Source: Megaleporinus macrocephalus (taxonomy: Eukaryota > Chordata > Actinopteri > Characiformes > Anostomidae). Taken from it: DNA of 64,000 nt. Below the pieces are notes generated by a model. That model did no database searches and was not told where the DNA came from. It worked only from the letters and a program-made list of their open reading frames with translations. Shown piece after piece: positions 1 through 12,160 of this stretch. Within the stretch, counting starts at the first letter, position 1; every line of letters begins with the position of its first letter. The stretch lies in the NCBI GenBank assembly GCA_021613375.1, contig CM038721.1:2029986-2093985 (forward strand), read 5' to 3'. The position numbers and the translations under genes were made by a program.

Positions 1-97
1 AATAATATAAAAACACTATATCAGTTCAAACAAAGTCACAGTAACACTACTGACTGTTTTTATTACTTAGTTGGGTTTATACAGTAATTCAAGTTAG

Positions 98-345
98 TTG
101 TCATGATGTTGCTGTGAGGTTGCTATGGTATTCCTGCTGGAAGCTTTGCTTGATGGTTTTTAGGTGGTTGCTAGGCTGATGTCATGGTATTCCATGTTGT
201 TACTAAGGTATTGCTAGGGCGCTACTATGGTATTCTGGGTTTTTCTAGCCTGTTGCTGGTATCCCAGTTGGTTGCAACAGTTGCTAGACTGTTATTATAC
301 TTTCCCAGGTAGTTGCTAAGGTGTTGCAAGGCTGTTGCTATGTTT
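98..345. repeat. Degenerate GTTGCTAGG-type repeat
   Basis: Loose, imperfect repetition of GTTGCTAGGCTG and ATGGTATTCC words at 15-40 base spacing. The same words recur at about 43743-43790, so this is a dispersed low-complexity repeat. It lies in the intron downstream of the sv2b exon. Confidence 0.6.
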
Positions 346-349
346 GCCC

Positions 350-590
350 ATGTGGGCCACTAATAGGGCCAGTCTGGGCTGCAAGTGGAGCCCATGTGAA
401 CAATTATAGGCCACAAATGTAGCCTAACTGGGTCCCATGACAGTGACCCAAATGGTGCCCACACCTGTAGCCTAACTAGGGCCCACAATGGTAACCCAAC
501 TAGGGCCCACACCTGTAGCCCCACTGGGTCCCATAACTGTAACCCAGCTGGGCCCCACTATAACCCAACTGATGTCCATGCATAACCAAT
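350..590. repeat. Degenerate GGGCCCAC / TGTAGCC tandem repeat
   Basis: About eight imperfect units of roughly 25-30 bases built from GGGCCCAC, ACCTGTAGCC and AACTGGGTCCCAT. No coding potential is visible. It sits in the sv2b intron. Confidence 0.55.
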
Positions 591-753
591 CAAAAATCCT
601 CTACAAGCACACATAAAACCCATATGGGTCCCATATGGACATGCTGGCTGGGTATAGAGCGCATACTGAGGTATAAGAGGTATAAGCTTTACACATGATG
701 ATGAATGATATGGTTAAATATGGTGATCCAGTCCTGCTTGGTATCCAACTTAC

Positions 754-1216
754 CCAGCAGGCCCTTGTTGGCGTTTGACAGGCACATGTCCTTCTCAGCA
801 CTGGGCAGGGCGAAGGCCACCACAAAGCATTCCACACCGTCGGCCATGAGTGCCAGACCCAGCACGGTGAAAAGGGTCCACTGGAAGCGCCCGTGGCCAC
901 AGTCCTCCATGATGCTCTCGTACTGATCCGCCAGCGTCTCCTCCTCTTCCAGGGCTGCTAGTTTAGCCTTCATCCTGGCCTCTCGGCGGGCGGCTCGGCG
1001 GGCCTCCTTGATTTCGTCCGGGTGAGGGATGCCCTGATATTCACCCTCGTACATCTGGTCCTCCTCATCGTGCCCCTCGGTGGCGTCACTGGCTGCGTCG
1101 TCTTCCTGAGAAGGGTAGTCGGTTTGGTAGGGATAGCCATCCTGACCCCCTTCTCCATAGGTCGGGTAGGTTTCTCCTTCAATGCCTTGCACATTGTTTT
1201 GATAAGGGTCATCCAT
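754..1216 (-). CDS. sv2b: Synaptic vesicle glycoprotein 2B, first coding exon (partial gene)
   Basis: SV2 proteins are 12-helix, major-facilitator-like glycoproteins of synaptic vesicles that bind synaptotagmin and tune exocytosis. This exon encodes 154 codons plus one base. It covers the acidic cytosolic N terminus (residues 1-105, with the SV2 hallmark MYEGEYQGIPHP at 55-66), a basic Arg/Ala/Lys stretch (71-86), the conserved CGHGRFQWTL (106-115), transmembrane helix 1 (about 113-136, ALMADGVECFVVAF) and ALPSAEKDMCLS at 136-147. The short N terminus starting MDD and the IPHPDE sequence fit SV2B better than SV2A or SV2C. The start ATG at 1216-1214 has A at -3 and G at +4. The exon ends at a GTAAGT donor (753-748 on the minus strand); the frame beyond it is intron. 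Later exons lie left of the window. One oddity is Cys at residue 130, where mammals have Val. The gene family is secure; the B paralogue is recalled from family sequences, not searched. Confidence 0.9.
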
Positions 1217-1466
1217 ATTGGCTCACAGAAGATGAACTGATTTTGTATCCTTCAAGAAACGCCAGCTATATTAGCATAATCCTTAGTCTGGCTCTCAGTG
1301 ATGCCACCCCAGAAGCCAGTGAAGACAAGTGTGGCTTATTTATGGGATCTTCTGAGAAGACCTCAGCATCTATGGTGAGAATAAATTACTTTCCTTTGTA
1401 GGCTTCTGCACAAGGAAGCATTCTGCACCTGAGAGAGAAAGAATATTAACATATTAGATACTAGAC
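1217..1466 (-). other. sv2b 5' flank or 5' UTR, no further feature
   Basis: Sequence upstream of the sv2b start. It may hold the end of the 5' UTR and a splice acceptor, since mammalian SV2B has non-coding upstream exons, but I cannot fix an acceptor or a transcription start here. Confidence 0.3.
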
Positions 1467-3303
1467 CATTTACACACAACCACAACAACAACCAGCAACC
1501 AGAACATTTACACAACCACAACAACAACCAGCAACCAAAACATTTACACACAACCACAACAACAACCAGAACATTTACACACAACCACAACAACAACCAG
1601 CAACCAGAACATTTACACAACCACAACAACAACCAGCAACCAGAACATTTACACACAACCACAACAACAACCAGCAACCAGAACATTTACACACAACCAC
1701 AACAACAACCAGCAACCAGAACATTTACACACAACCACAACACCAACCAGCAACCAGAACATTTACACACAACCACAACACCAACCAGCAACCAGAACAT
1801 TTACACACAACCACAACACCAACCAGCAACCAGAACATTTACACACAAACCCAACACCAACCAGCAACCAGAACATTTACACACAACCACAACACCAACC
1901 AGCAACCAGAACATTTACACACAACCACAACACCAACCAGCAACCAGAACATTTACACACAACCACAACACCAACCAGCAACCACAACATTTACACACAA
2001 CCACAACACCAACCAGCAACCACAACATTTACACACAACCACAACACCAACCAGCAACCACAACATTTACACACAACCACAACAACAACCAGCAACCAGA
2101 ACATTTACACACAACCACAACACCAACCAGCAACCAGGACATTTACACACAACCACAACACCAACCAGCAACCAGAACATTTACACACAACCATAACAAC
2201 AACCAGCAACCAGAACATTTACACACAACCACAACACCAACCAGCAACCAGAACATTTACACACAACCACAACACCAACCAGAACATTTACACACAACCA
2301 CAACACCAACCAGAACATTTACACACAACCACAACACCAACCAGAACATTTACACACAACCACAACACCAACCAGCAACCAGAACATTTACACACAACCA
2401 CAACACCAACCAGCAACCAGAACATTTACACACAACCACAACACCAACCAGCAACCAGAACATTTACACACAACCACAACAACAACCAGCAACCAGAACA
2501 TTTACACACAACCACAACAACAACCAGCAACCAGAACATTTACACACAACCACAACAACCAGCATCCAGAACATTTACACACAACCACAACACCAACCAG
2601 CAACCAGAACATTTACACACAACCACAACACCAACCAGCAACCAGAACATTTACACACAACCACAACACCAACCAGCAACCAGAACATTTACACACAACC
2701 ACAACACCAACCAGCAACCAGAACATTTACACACAACCACAACACCAACCAGAACATTTACACACAACCACAACACCAACCAGCAACCAGAACATTTACA
2801 CACAACCGTAACAACAACCAGAACATTTACACACAACCACAACACCAACCAGCAACCAGAACATTTACACACAACCACAACAACAACCAGCAACCAGAAC
2901 ATTTACACACAACCACAACAACATCCAGCAACCAGAACATTTACACACAACCACAACACCAACCAGAACATTTACACACAACCACAACACCAACCAGCAA
3001 CCAGAACATTTACACACAACCACAACACCAACCAGCAACCAGAACATTTACACACAACCACAACAACAACCAGCAACCAGAACATTTACACACCACCACA
3101 ACACCAACCAGCAACCAGAACATTTACACACAACCACAACACCAACCAGCAACCAGAACATTTACACACAACCACAACACCAACCAGCAACCAGAACATT
3201 TACACACAACCACAACAACAACCAGCAACCAGAACATTTACACACAACCCCAACACCAACCAGCAACCAGAACATTTACACACAACCACAACAACAACCA
3301 GAA
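1467..3303. repeat. 38-bp minisatellite
   Basis: About 50 units of 38 bases (ACATTTACACACAACCAC, then AACACCAACCAGCAACCAGA), with shorter units lacking the CAGCAACC part. The plus strand is almost free of G and T is scarce; the minus strand is G/T-rich. Apparent Cys/Leu/Val-rich minus-strand frames are translated repeat. It starts 250 bases upstream of the sv2b start codon. Confidence 0.97.
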
Positions 3304-4440
3304 CGGTGGTGGAGAAATCCAGCGTTCCAGGCTGTGAAGGGAACGTCACCACTTTTCATTCCTTCCCAACAAACAACACAACTGTCAGAGCTACATGTTC
3401 ATCTTTAAACCAGCCTGAAGTTCCTCTTCTCCACATTCTTCATCTAATGTTCCACCTAAAACACTGCAGCTCGTACAGACGCCAGAATGGAACAGCAGCA
3501 CCGTTTAAGGTGGAACGGAGAATTCCCAAAACCAGCTGCTGAACTTCCAACATCTTTAACAGAATCCTGAACAACTTTAACTCTGCAGTCTGTACGTTTC
3601 ACTCCGGACAGTTTCTCCAACACTCGGACACCATGGAGCAGCTTCAGCTCAGCGTTCAACACTGAAGAGACTGAAGAGACGAGCAGCTCCACCTTTATTA
3701 GCACCACAACCCCAACAATGACTGGAAGTAGCAGCCATGCTGTGAGAGTGTATCACTGTGTGCTGGTTGAAGGTGTCTAGTGAGTAACTTCAGATATTAT
3801 TTATTCTATGTAGAATCAGAGAACATACACATACAAATACATTCTATAGCAGAAATAAGCTCTGTTCTGATTGGCTGCCTCATATTTTACCTCATTCAAA
3901 AAGCTGTCCAGGCTGAAACACTCCTTATAACTTCAGGAATGTGATGTTTTTGCAGTTTAGTCTTCAGCATTTATGTGTTTGGAAACTTTGTCATGTTGTT
4001 TTTTTACGCTTACATCTGATTGGCATGATATGAGCCCTTTAACTGCTTTAGTTTGGAAACTTTCTCAGCACATTCAGTAAAACTGGACTAAAGCTAAAGT
4101 ATTTGTCCTGATGTTAATACCAGAGGAGATTGAACTCTGCAGTTATTGGTCAGCAGATTGGTGGAGACGTTTACACACTTTGCTCAGCACTCAGAGTCCC
4201 CGCTCTGTAACTTTACCTGCTCTGACAGTTCATGACTGAGTCACTGATTCCTAAACACTTCCCCTGTTCAATCAAACTTATCAAAAATTTCACTAACGGA
4301 CTTGTTATAGCGGTGGTTCCTTTTACAGACCACGCTGGAATTCAGTGAGCTCTTCAGAACCACACACTCTTTCACTAACGTGTGTAAAGACAGACTGCAT
4401 GGTTAGCTGCTTGATTATACACACCTGTTTTAATGGGACT
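3304..4440. other. No gene recognised
   Basis: Unique or anciently repeated DNA. Short frames on both strands show no recognisable domain. The stretch around 3500-3560 looks like decayed dispersed repeat. Confidence 0.4.
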
Positions 4441-4505
4441 TAATAAAATACCAGAAATCAATTATTAAGAGGTGTGTCCCAATACTTTTGTCCATAAAGT
4501 GTATA
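4441..4505. mobile_element. Terminal fragment of a DNA transposon or MITE
   Basis: Contains GTGTCCCAATACTTTTGTCC followed by ATAAAGTGTATAGAGTATAT. From memory, this is a terminal inverted-repeat sequence common in fish DNA transposons. No matching opposite end was found nearby, so it is a solo end or the partner has decayed. Confidence 0.45.
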
Positions 4506-5290
4506 GAGTATATCTCTTAGATGTCTTGAGCATTCTATGGCCGGCATAGTAGACATGTATTCACAAGTCTCAAACTCAGGTCTGGAGGCTTGTTATTGGT
4601 TCTGATTTGTTTTATATTACAGTCTATGGAAAGTGTGGTTTGAGCGCATTCTGAGCTGCAACGCTCCTTGTGAGTGGGCGGGGCTAAACGTCTCTAGACT
4701 GCATAAACAGAAATATGCAAATGAATTGAGTTTTAGAAGCAAGCAGGGCTGCAAAGTGAACAGTATGACACCATAACAATGTTTATATACTGTATGAAAC
4801 TGTTTATCTTATTGGTTTTCCACCATAGAGGCTCTTTAACAGAGTTCTGGGTGATTCAACTGATGATGGATTCACTAGCTGCTCACAGTGAGGAGCATTT
4901 GATTGTATTGTATCATGAAGATCAAGTTTTATCACATAAGACACGTTATAGCACAGGAGGGTCATACGGGCACAGTAGTGAGACTAAACGCAGTAAAAGG
5001 GCTTTGAACAGCGAAGCGTTTCACTGTAAACATCTGGGCTGCTTTTCTTCTCCTGTGACACGGGCGCCATACTCTGCTGACGTGAATCAGAGTTGTGATA
5101 TAATCCAGCTTAAATCTGAGGAATTCTGTTCTGCCGTGTGGTCCGGAGCACAAACCGGAAGTGAGAATAATGGTGTGATGATGGCTCATAGCTTAAAAGT
5201 CAAAATAGAAGAAGAGAATGAAGGTTTCAGTCTCCTGATACTAGATTAATTTCTCAATATCGGCTAATATTCAGTCAATTAATACTGATA
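4506..5290. other. No gene recognised; probable decayed repeat
   Basis: A 156-codon plus-strand frame runs from 4779 to 5249, but it has no recognisable domain, signal or splice context. The surroundings (GTGGGCGGGGC, ATGCAAAT) resemble dispersed fish repeat. I do not call a gene. Confidence 0.35.
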
Positions 5291-6600
5291 TGGTACTGGA
5301 ACGTCAGGTAATCCTGAAAAAGATGGTTCCTTAAAGGTTATTCTGTAAAAACCATGTGTTCTGTATAGAACCGTTTCATGCTCTGATGTTTCTTTGCATG
5401 GATCTTCAGTTTGATGGAGAATGTGTTGTGTTTGGTTCTATTTTAGCTTTTTTTTTAGCAGAACCCTTTTTGGTGCTATATAGGACCATTTTCATAAAGG
5501 TTCTAAAACTGTATCCAACACAGCACCCACCAATCTGAAGAACCATTTTACCATGTTAAGCAAAGAGCCCTTATAGAACCATCTTTTAAAAGTGTCTAAA
5601 TAGAACCCTTGGTTTTAAATAGAACCAATACCATTACCTAAATAACCCTTGGAGAACCATCTTGAATGGAAAACATGTTGTAAATGGTCCTTTTTGGTGC
5701 TACCTAAAACCATTTTCAAAATTATTCTATATAGAATCATATATAACATATACTCATCATTCTGAAGAACCACTTTACCATGTGAGTAACTACATAGCAG
5801 CAAAGAACATGAACATTCTGCAGCAAAGAACCCTTGAAAAATCGTCTTGAATGGAGAATGTGTTGTATATGGTTCTGTTTAAGCTTTTTAGGAGAACCCT
5901 TTTTGGTTTGACCATTTTCAAAAAAGGTTCTCAAACTGTAAACAACACATCACCCATCAATCTGAAGAACCGTTTAGCATGAACATTTTTACCTAGGAAC
6001 CCTTAAAGAATATTTTTTAAAGTGTGTAAATAGAACCCTTGGTTTTAAATATAACCATTACCATTACCCAAAGAACCCTTGAAGAACCATTTCGAATGGA
6101 GAATGTGCTGCAAGTGGTCCTAAATAAGTTCTGCTGTTGTTACAATAACAAGCATTTATCAGTAACAGAAACCGTTTTGGTGCTACATAGAACCATTTTC
6201 CAAACAGCTCTATATAGAACCATATACAACATATTCACATCAATCTGAAGAACCACTTTACCATGTCTGTAACTACATAGCAACAAAGAACATAAACATT
6301 CTGCAGCAAAGATCCCTTGAAGAATCATCTAAATGGAGAATGTGTTGTATATGGTTCTGTTTAAGCTTTTTAGGAGAACCTTTTTTGGTTTGACCATTTT
6401 CAAAAAGGTTCTAAAGAATGAAGAATGATTTTACCATGTAAAGAACCATTTAGCATTGCAGTTCCTATCTAGGAACCCTTGAAGAACCATCTTTTAAAAG
6501 TGTGCAAATAGTACTCTTGATTTTAAGTCGAACCATTACATTACCATTACCAACAGAACTCTTGAAGAACCATCTTTTTAAAGAGTATATGTGACACTCA
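5290..6600. repeat. AGAACC-rich dispersed element with ~485-bp internal duplication
   Basis: Many short words recur: AGAACCCTTG, AAGAACCATTTTACCATG, TTTTTGGTGCTA, CAAAAAGGTTCT. A block beginning ACTACATAGCAGCAAAGAAC (near 5791) is repeated near 6276 with matching sequence on both sides, which gives a tandem duplication of about 485 bases. Direct and inverted words make it strongly self-complementary. It is probably a nonautonomous fish transposon cluster. No protein is supported. Confidence 0.7.
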
Positions 6601-7660
6601 TGGCTCTAAATGGTTTTAAATTTTAAGTTTGTCCTCAGAAGAAGCTAAAATTGTCTAAAATATATGGAAACATAAAAGTTCTGGTAGAATTTTGATTGTT
6701 TCGGTGGTGACAAAACGGAATGTTCCATCATCAACCATGATTGTAGGTACAGCACAACTTAAAAGCTAGTGATGTTCCACCCATACAACCATTTCAGCAG
6801 GTCATGAGAAGATTTCAGAACATTCTTTTGTAATGAATGTGTGTCAAATGTTCAAAAACAAATAAAAAATGAAAATTTGTTCTCATGCTTGGACCAATTA
6901 ATGAAATTAAAAAATTCCAGGACGGATATAACTGGCTTAAAATGTACAGCAACTGATGGGCGAAAAAATCTCCCAGCCTTTCAGACCTTCAGGGAGTGTT
7001 CTGAAGGTCTTAATCCAGTAGAACCAATAAAGAACTGGAGCTGCAAGGCTAACAGTACTACGGAACTCTATAGTCTCCAAAAATGCCTTAATGGTTTGAG
7101 TTAACAGGCAAAAAACCTTCCCTAAAACTTCCCACATCCCACTCCAACTGCATCCAGGTCTTCATTAAGGTTGTACAGACTGTATTTGATTAATACTAAT
7201 ACTCAGCACTTCTACTCTTCAGCATCCCACTGGATGTGTATTGGTGATGTACAGTTATAGGGCTGTTTGGGTCTCAACGTTAGCCTCACTGCTAAGCTAA
7301 GGAAGCAAACCCTTTTTTTAAAGTTTACGTGTGGAGTATGTGGAGAATAGTTCTATATACTGCACTGTTCTTTCATGTACAGTAAGAAAGTATCTTCCAG
7401 CTCAGGTTAAATAACGGGAGATCTTTATTAAAGGTCACAGACACCAGCATCTCTACCTGACGTGCCACAGCTAAAGACAGATTATAAGCAAAATCCTTTA
7501 CTTTTGGTTTGTGGTCTGTGTCGCTGGGTTCATCCTAATTTGGTGGTGCCAGATGGTTGTTACATAACCTGCCGGTTTTACTGTCACACTCACAACAGCA
7601 TAGGAGTCTAGGCAGGTATCAGAGACCACCTAAACCTAGAAACTGGCCAAAACATACAAT
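6600..7660. other. No gene recognised
   Basis: AT-rich unique sequence. Short frames at 6841-7104 (plus) and 6937-7137 (minus) lack any recognisable motif or convincing splice sites. Confidence 0.4.
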
Positions 7661-7662
7661 AC

Positions 7663-7682
7663 ATTTAAAAAAATCACACATT

Positions 7683-7768
<86 letters not shown>

Positions 7769-7787
7769 AATGTGTGATTTTTTAAAA
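7663..7787. repeat. (TA)n microsatellite inside a near-perfect inverted repeat
   Basis: About 75 bases of TA repeat (7685-7765) are flanked by inverted arms of about 25 bases: AAAAAAATCACACATTTAAA on the left and TTTAAATGTGTGATTTTTTA on the right, with one base difference in the A/T run. The whole is one long palindrome. Confidence 0.9.
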
Positions 7788-8200
7788 TATGTGTATATAT
7801 ATATTTTTTATTATTATTATTATTTTTAATTTATTTATACAGTAAATATACACACAATTAAGCAAGCAGCTGATCTGGGACTGATTTTTCAAAAACTATA
7901 TAAATAAATAAATAAATTAGACGTAAACCAATGTGTAAAACGCTCCATTCTAAGAAACAGTGGTGGTGAATGGAACCAGACGAACACACAGACCTTCCTC
8001 ACAAATAGTTAGCACACACGATGGATAGATATACACCGACTGAAATCTCACACAGTGTTTTATGATAGTTTTGCAATGAGGATTAAAATGCATTTCCATC
8101 TATTTATTTTAATCCACTCACGATGAAGGGATACACGCAGGGCACTGTGAGGTAATATAGTCCCCAAAGAAACTTTTTTATTTTAGATTCATGCCTGTTT
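7788..8200. other. No gene recognised
   Basis: AT-rich, with simple runs (TTATTATTAT, AAATAAATAAATAAAT). No coding or structural RNA feature is visible. Confidence 0.4.
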
Positions 8201-8800
8201 TACCATCATCAACATATATAGTCTCTTTGTGGGTGCACTGGTGGGTTTTTTATTTTATTTTTTTATTTAACCTTTATTTAACCAGGAGGTCCCTTGAGAT
8301 TAAAATCTCTTTTTTTTCTTAGAAAATTTACATGCCCATATTCACACAACACAAAACAATAAACACAAAAAAGACATAAAATAAAATGGCTTAACAGTCC
8401 AGCTTAAGTGTAGCAATCGGTGCTTCCGTTATACAGTTCTTTAACAAATCTTTAAACTCACTCAAGGAGACAAAATCGTTAAGCTGTAATTTGTTTTAAA
8501 GGCTATTCCTAGATCAAGGTGCAAAATAAGAAAAAAGACTTTCTGCCCAGTTCTAAGTTGATCTTGAGCTTTCTAGCTTTCTAGGTTTGATATTAAATAC
8601 AATGTGTATATGTGTGTTGTAGACATGGAGACCCCTGGTTCTCATCACCACCACTGTAAACAACATTCCAACCATTTTACATCAAAACCCACTCAATGAC
8701 TTGGTTTAGATGTGAATTACATAGAATTATTGGAATTCCTCTTTACATCTGTATATCCTGATGATATTCATGATGCTGAGACTTACTGTGACATAATGCT
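8200..8800. mobile_element. Dispersed element, copy 1, interrupted by a LINE-type insertion
   Basis: Left part (ACCATCATCAAC..GTCTCT..CACTGGTGGG) and right part (GTGTTGTAGACATGGAGACC, then CATCACCACCACTGTAAAC, then ACTTGGTTTAGAT, then GAATTATTGGAATTCC) match copy 2 at 8838-10400 in the same order. About 340 bases (8249-8588) are extra relative to copy 2. This copy has one CACCACCACTGTAAAC unit; copy 2 has about 64. Confidence 0.8.
8249..8588 (-). mobile_element. Inserted LINE-like 3' fragment
   Basis: Begins ATTTAACCTTTATTTAACCA, then AGGAGGTCCCTTGAGATT. This is the same layout as 13080-13140 and 44850-44910, where the ACCTTTATTT..CTTGAGG or ATTGAGGG pattern follows a microsatellite. Read on the minus strand it ends in AATAAAGGTT, typical of non-LTR retrotransposon 3' ends. 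Its absence from copy 2 defines the insertion. Confidence 0.6.
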
Positions 8801-8837
8801 TCACTACACAGTAAATACAGTCATATTGACGATTTTA

Positions 8838-10400
8838 CCATCATCAACGTGTATAGTCTCTCTGTAGGTTCACTGGTGGGTTTCATAGTAAATAAAATGT
8901 GTAGGTTTGTGTTGTAGACATGGAGACCCCTGGTTCCCATCACCACCACTGTAAACACCATCACCCCCACTGTAAACACCATCACCACCACTGTAAACAC
9001 CATCACCACCACTGTAAACACCATCACCACCACTGTAAACACCATCACCACCACCACTGTAAACACCATCACCACCACTGTAAACACCATCACCACCACT
9101 GTAAACACCATCACCCCCACTGTAAACACCATCACCCCCACTGTAAACACCATCACCACCACTGTAAACACCATCACCCCCACTGTAAACACCATCACCA
9201 CCACTGTAAACACCATCACCACCACTGTAAACACCATCACCACCACTGTAAACATCATCATCATCACTTTAAACAACATCACCACCACTGTAAACACCAT
9301 CACCACCACTGTAAACACCATCACCACCACTGTAAACACCATCACCACCACTGTAAACATCATCATCATCACTTTAAACAACATCACCACCACTGTAAAC
9401 ATCATCACCACCACTGTAAACACCATCACCACCACTGTAAACACCATCACCACCACTGTAAACACCATCATCACCACTGTAAACATTATCATCATCACTT
9501 TAAACAACATCACCACCACTGTAAACACCATCACCACCACTGTAAATGCCATCACCACCACTGTAAACATCATCACCACCACTGTAAACACCATCACCAC
9601 CACTGTAAACACCATCACCACCACTGTAAACACCATCACCACCACTGTAAACATCATCACCACCACTTTAAACACCATCACCACCACTGTAAACACCATC
9701 ACCACCACTGTAAACATCATCACCACCACTGTAAACACCATCACCACCACTGTAAACATCATCACCACCACTTTAAACACCATCACCACCACTGTAAACA
9801 CCATCACCACCACTGTAAACATCATCATCATCACTTTAAACAACATCACCACCACTGTAAACACCATCATCACCACTGTAAACACCATCACCACCACTGT
9901 AAACACCATCACCACCACTGTAAACACCATCACCACCACTGTAAACATCATCACCACCACTTTAAACACCATCACCACCACTGTAAACACCATCACCACC
10001 ACTGTAAACATCATCATCATCACTTTAAACAACATCACCACCACTGTAAACACCATCATCACCACTGTAAACACCATCACCACCACTGTAAACACCATCA
10101 CCACCACTGTAAACATCATCACCACCACTGTAAACACCATCACCACCACTGTAAACATCATCACCACCACTGTAAACATCACCACTACCACTGTAAACAT
10201 CATCACCACCACTGTAAACATCACCACTACCACTGTAAACATCATCACCACCACCACTGTAAACATTATCTGAACCATTTCACACCAAAACCCACTTAAT
10301 AACTTGGTTTAGATCTGAATTACACTGAATTATTGGAATTCCTCTTTACATCCTGATGATATCCAGGGTGTTGAGACTTATTGTGACATATTGTGACTAA
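8838..10400. mobile_element. Dispersed element, copy 2, hosting the 21-bp minisatellite
   Basis: Same flanks as copy 1 (8200-8800). The single CACCACCACTGTAAAC unit has expanded to a long array. Related fragments in reverse orientation are at 26310-26395, 29835-29880 and 36232-36290, each carrying GTGGTGATGGGAACCA or a close variant. Confidence 0.8.
8932..10268. repeat. 21-bp minisatellite (CACCATCACCACCACTGTAAA)
   Basis: About 64 units of the 21-base unit AAACACCATCACCACCACTG plus T, with CATCATCATCATCACTTT variants at irregular intervals. Because 21 is a multiple of three and the unit has open frames on both strands, it shows a long His/Cys/Lys frame on plus and a Val/Met/Phe frame on minus. 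These are shadows of the repeat. Confidence 0.97.
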
Positions 10401-11750
10401 TTCTTTTATGACCAGCCTCTATAACCTAAGAATAACTAAGAATAACCATGTAGTTAAAGAATAATAAGCATTAATAATAAGCTTAAGCTGACATATTGAT
10501 CTTAACAGGTTTACAGTGTAAAGCAGACATCAACTCCTTAAAGATATCCCAGCAGACTCCTTAATGGGAGCAGTTAACTCCCAGCACAGCGTTAACTCGT
10601 CTTGTCAGGTGATGACCATATGAGGGTGGAACAGCACACCAAGTGGGTGTGGCCTTTCTGTGATGTCAGTTGGAGGTACTTGGCTGAGGGCAACCCTGAA
10701 GGTCACGTTTGCCTCAGCGAGTCACCTGTCAAGATACCAAAATGCCTGGAAACTTCACTAATGGGCCTCTAACAGCGCCGGTCCACCACAGCAGTTCAAA
10801 ATCATATAATACATCAGGGGTTTTCTGACTGGGTAGCAGTTTAATATCACAAAAACATGATATATTAATCAGAACTATAGAAAACATGGTGTTATTTGAT
10901 GAATCACCTGTACCATCAAATAAAGATCCCTACATTGACACGCATGCTATAATATCAAAACAATCATCAGATCAAACAGCCATTATGGCGACTGTCGTCA
11001 GTACGGAGAGATTTCATCCTCAGAAGAGATTTAACTTCAAACAGTATCCCAAACAGTTAGTCTCGCTGCTGCCCAACGTTACCACTAAGGTACGAAATGA
11101 ACTACCTTGACCTAAAACTGACATTGACAGTAATTTGACCTTGACGACAAAACTTTACGTCAATTAAAATAATCAGACTTACCAGAACAGTCATTCCTTC
11201 ATATGCAAAGCTGTTTCCGTCCTGAAAGACTGGTATGATGTAGAAATCTGAGAAGGAAGAAGAGTTTCAGCCGGCAAACCCTGCATGTCACTTTAGCAGG
11301 AAGCGTCGGACAGTCCAGCGGATTAGGATCCAACCTCATGATCCCCCCACCGGCTCATCTCCAGAGAATCTCCCTACGCCTGCTGCCCGCAGGCCAAATG
11401 GTAGAGTCCATTCCAGCTTAGAGAGCGATGGGCTTCAGACCTGGGCCAGTGAGTTGGCGGGGGGTGGGGGGTGGGGTGTGAGTGTGGAGTGTTCAGTAAA
11501 AGTACTGAAAATAGTGTGTTCATGCTACACTCAGTGGCCATTCCATGGTATAAGCCTAGGACCCCCCAAGCCAGCAGGGGGCCTTAGGGGGCCTCAAGCA
11601 TATATTTCTTTTTTAAACTGATATCGTTTGTCCAGAGATTTTCTTATACTTATTCTTTATCATGTGTTATTAATAAAGTATTCTTGCTCTATTCTTGTAT
11701 ACAAGCGAATATGGTTGGGGTGGGAGGTCGTTTAGGGACCCCAAAAGTCC
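10400..11750. other. No gene recognised
   Basis: A 74-codon frame at 10886-11110 and other short frames lack recognisable domains. A G-rich run (GGCGGGGGGTGGGGGGTGGG) at 11456-11476 could form a G-quadruplex on the plus strand. Nothing else stands out. Confidence 0.4.
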
Positions 11751-11754
11751 AGAA

Positions 11755-11963
11755 CCTGGTTCTAAACTGGTTTTAACTGGTTTTTAACTGCACCTTACAC
11801 TCACTGTACTGCTGCTGACAGAATACTGTTTACGTTTGCTACTTGCAGATACTGCTCTTCATACTTGCACATAAAAGCACATGTAACTTTTATTTTTCTA
11901 TTTTTTAATTATAAAAAAAGAGAAAAAAATACTTTAAAATTTACTTTAATTTTATTTACTTCA

Positions 11964-12052
<89 letters not shown>

Positions 12053-12160
12053 TATTCCTTTTTTGTTATTTTTATCTATTGGTGAATGGAGAAACAGCAA
12101 AGTAAGAATTTCATTGTTTCTGCTGTGCATGTGACAATAAAACTCTTGAATCTTGAGTCA
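11755..12160 (+). mobile_element. LINE-type 3' end with internal (AT)n
   Basis: The layout TTGCACCTTACACT-like words, then an A/T-rich stretch, then AAGAATTTCATTGTTTCTGC, then GTGACAATAAAACTCTTGAA is that of fish CR1/L2-like retrotransposon 3' ends, which end in GACAATAAA plus TCTTGAA. No reverse transcriptase remains. Confidence 0.6.
11969..12045. repeat. (AT)n microsatellite
   Basis: About 38 uninterrupted AT dinucleotides inside the retrotransposon 3' fragment. Confidence 0.97.

Noticed and set aside
601..900. Other frames over the sv2b exon
   Set aside because: Antisense or out-of-frame shadows of the sv2b coding exon, which has clear family motifs, a Kozak-type start and a GTAAGT donor.
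4779..5249. 156-codon plus-strand frame as a small gene
   Set aside because: No recognisable domain, no splice-site support, and surroundings that look like dispersed repeat.
8821..10299. Very long frames on both strands, including a His/Cys/Lys repeat protein that could look metal-binding
   Set aside because: The 21-bp unit is a multiple of three with no stop in several frames. Both strands are open at once, the array expanded inside a non-coding dispersed element, and there is no start context, splice site or flanking coding sequence.
10886..11110. 74-codon plus-strand frame ending near a GTACGA donor-like string
   Set aside because: Donor is weak, no acceptor is convincing and the peptide is not recognised.
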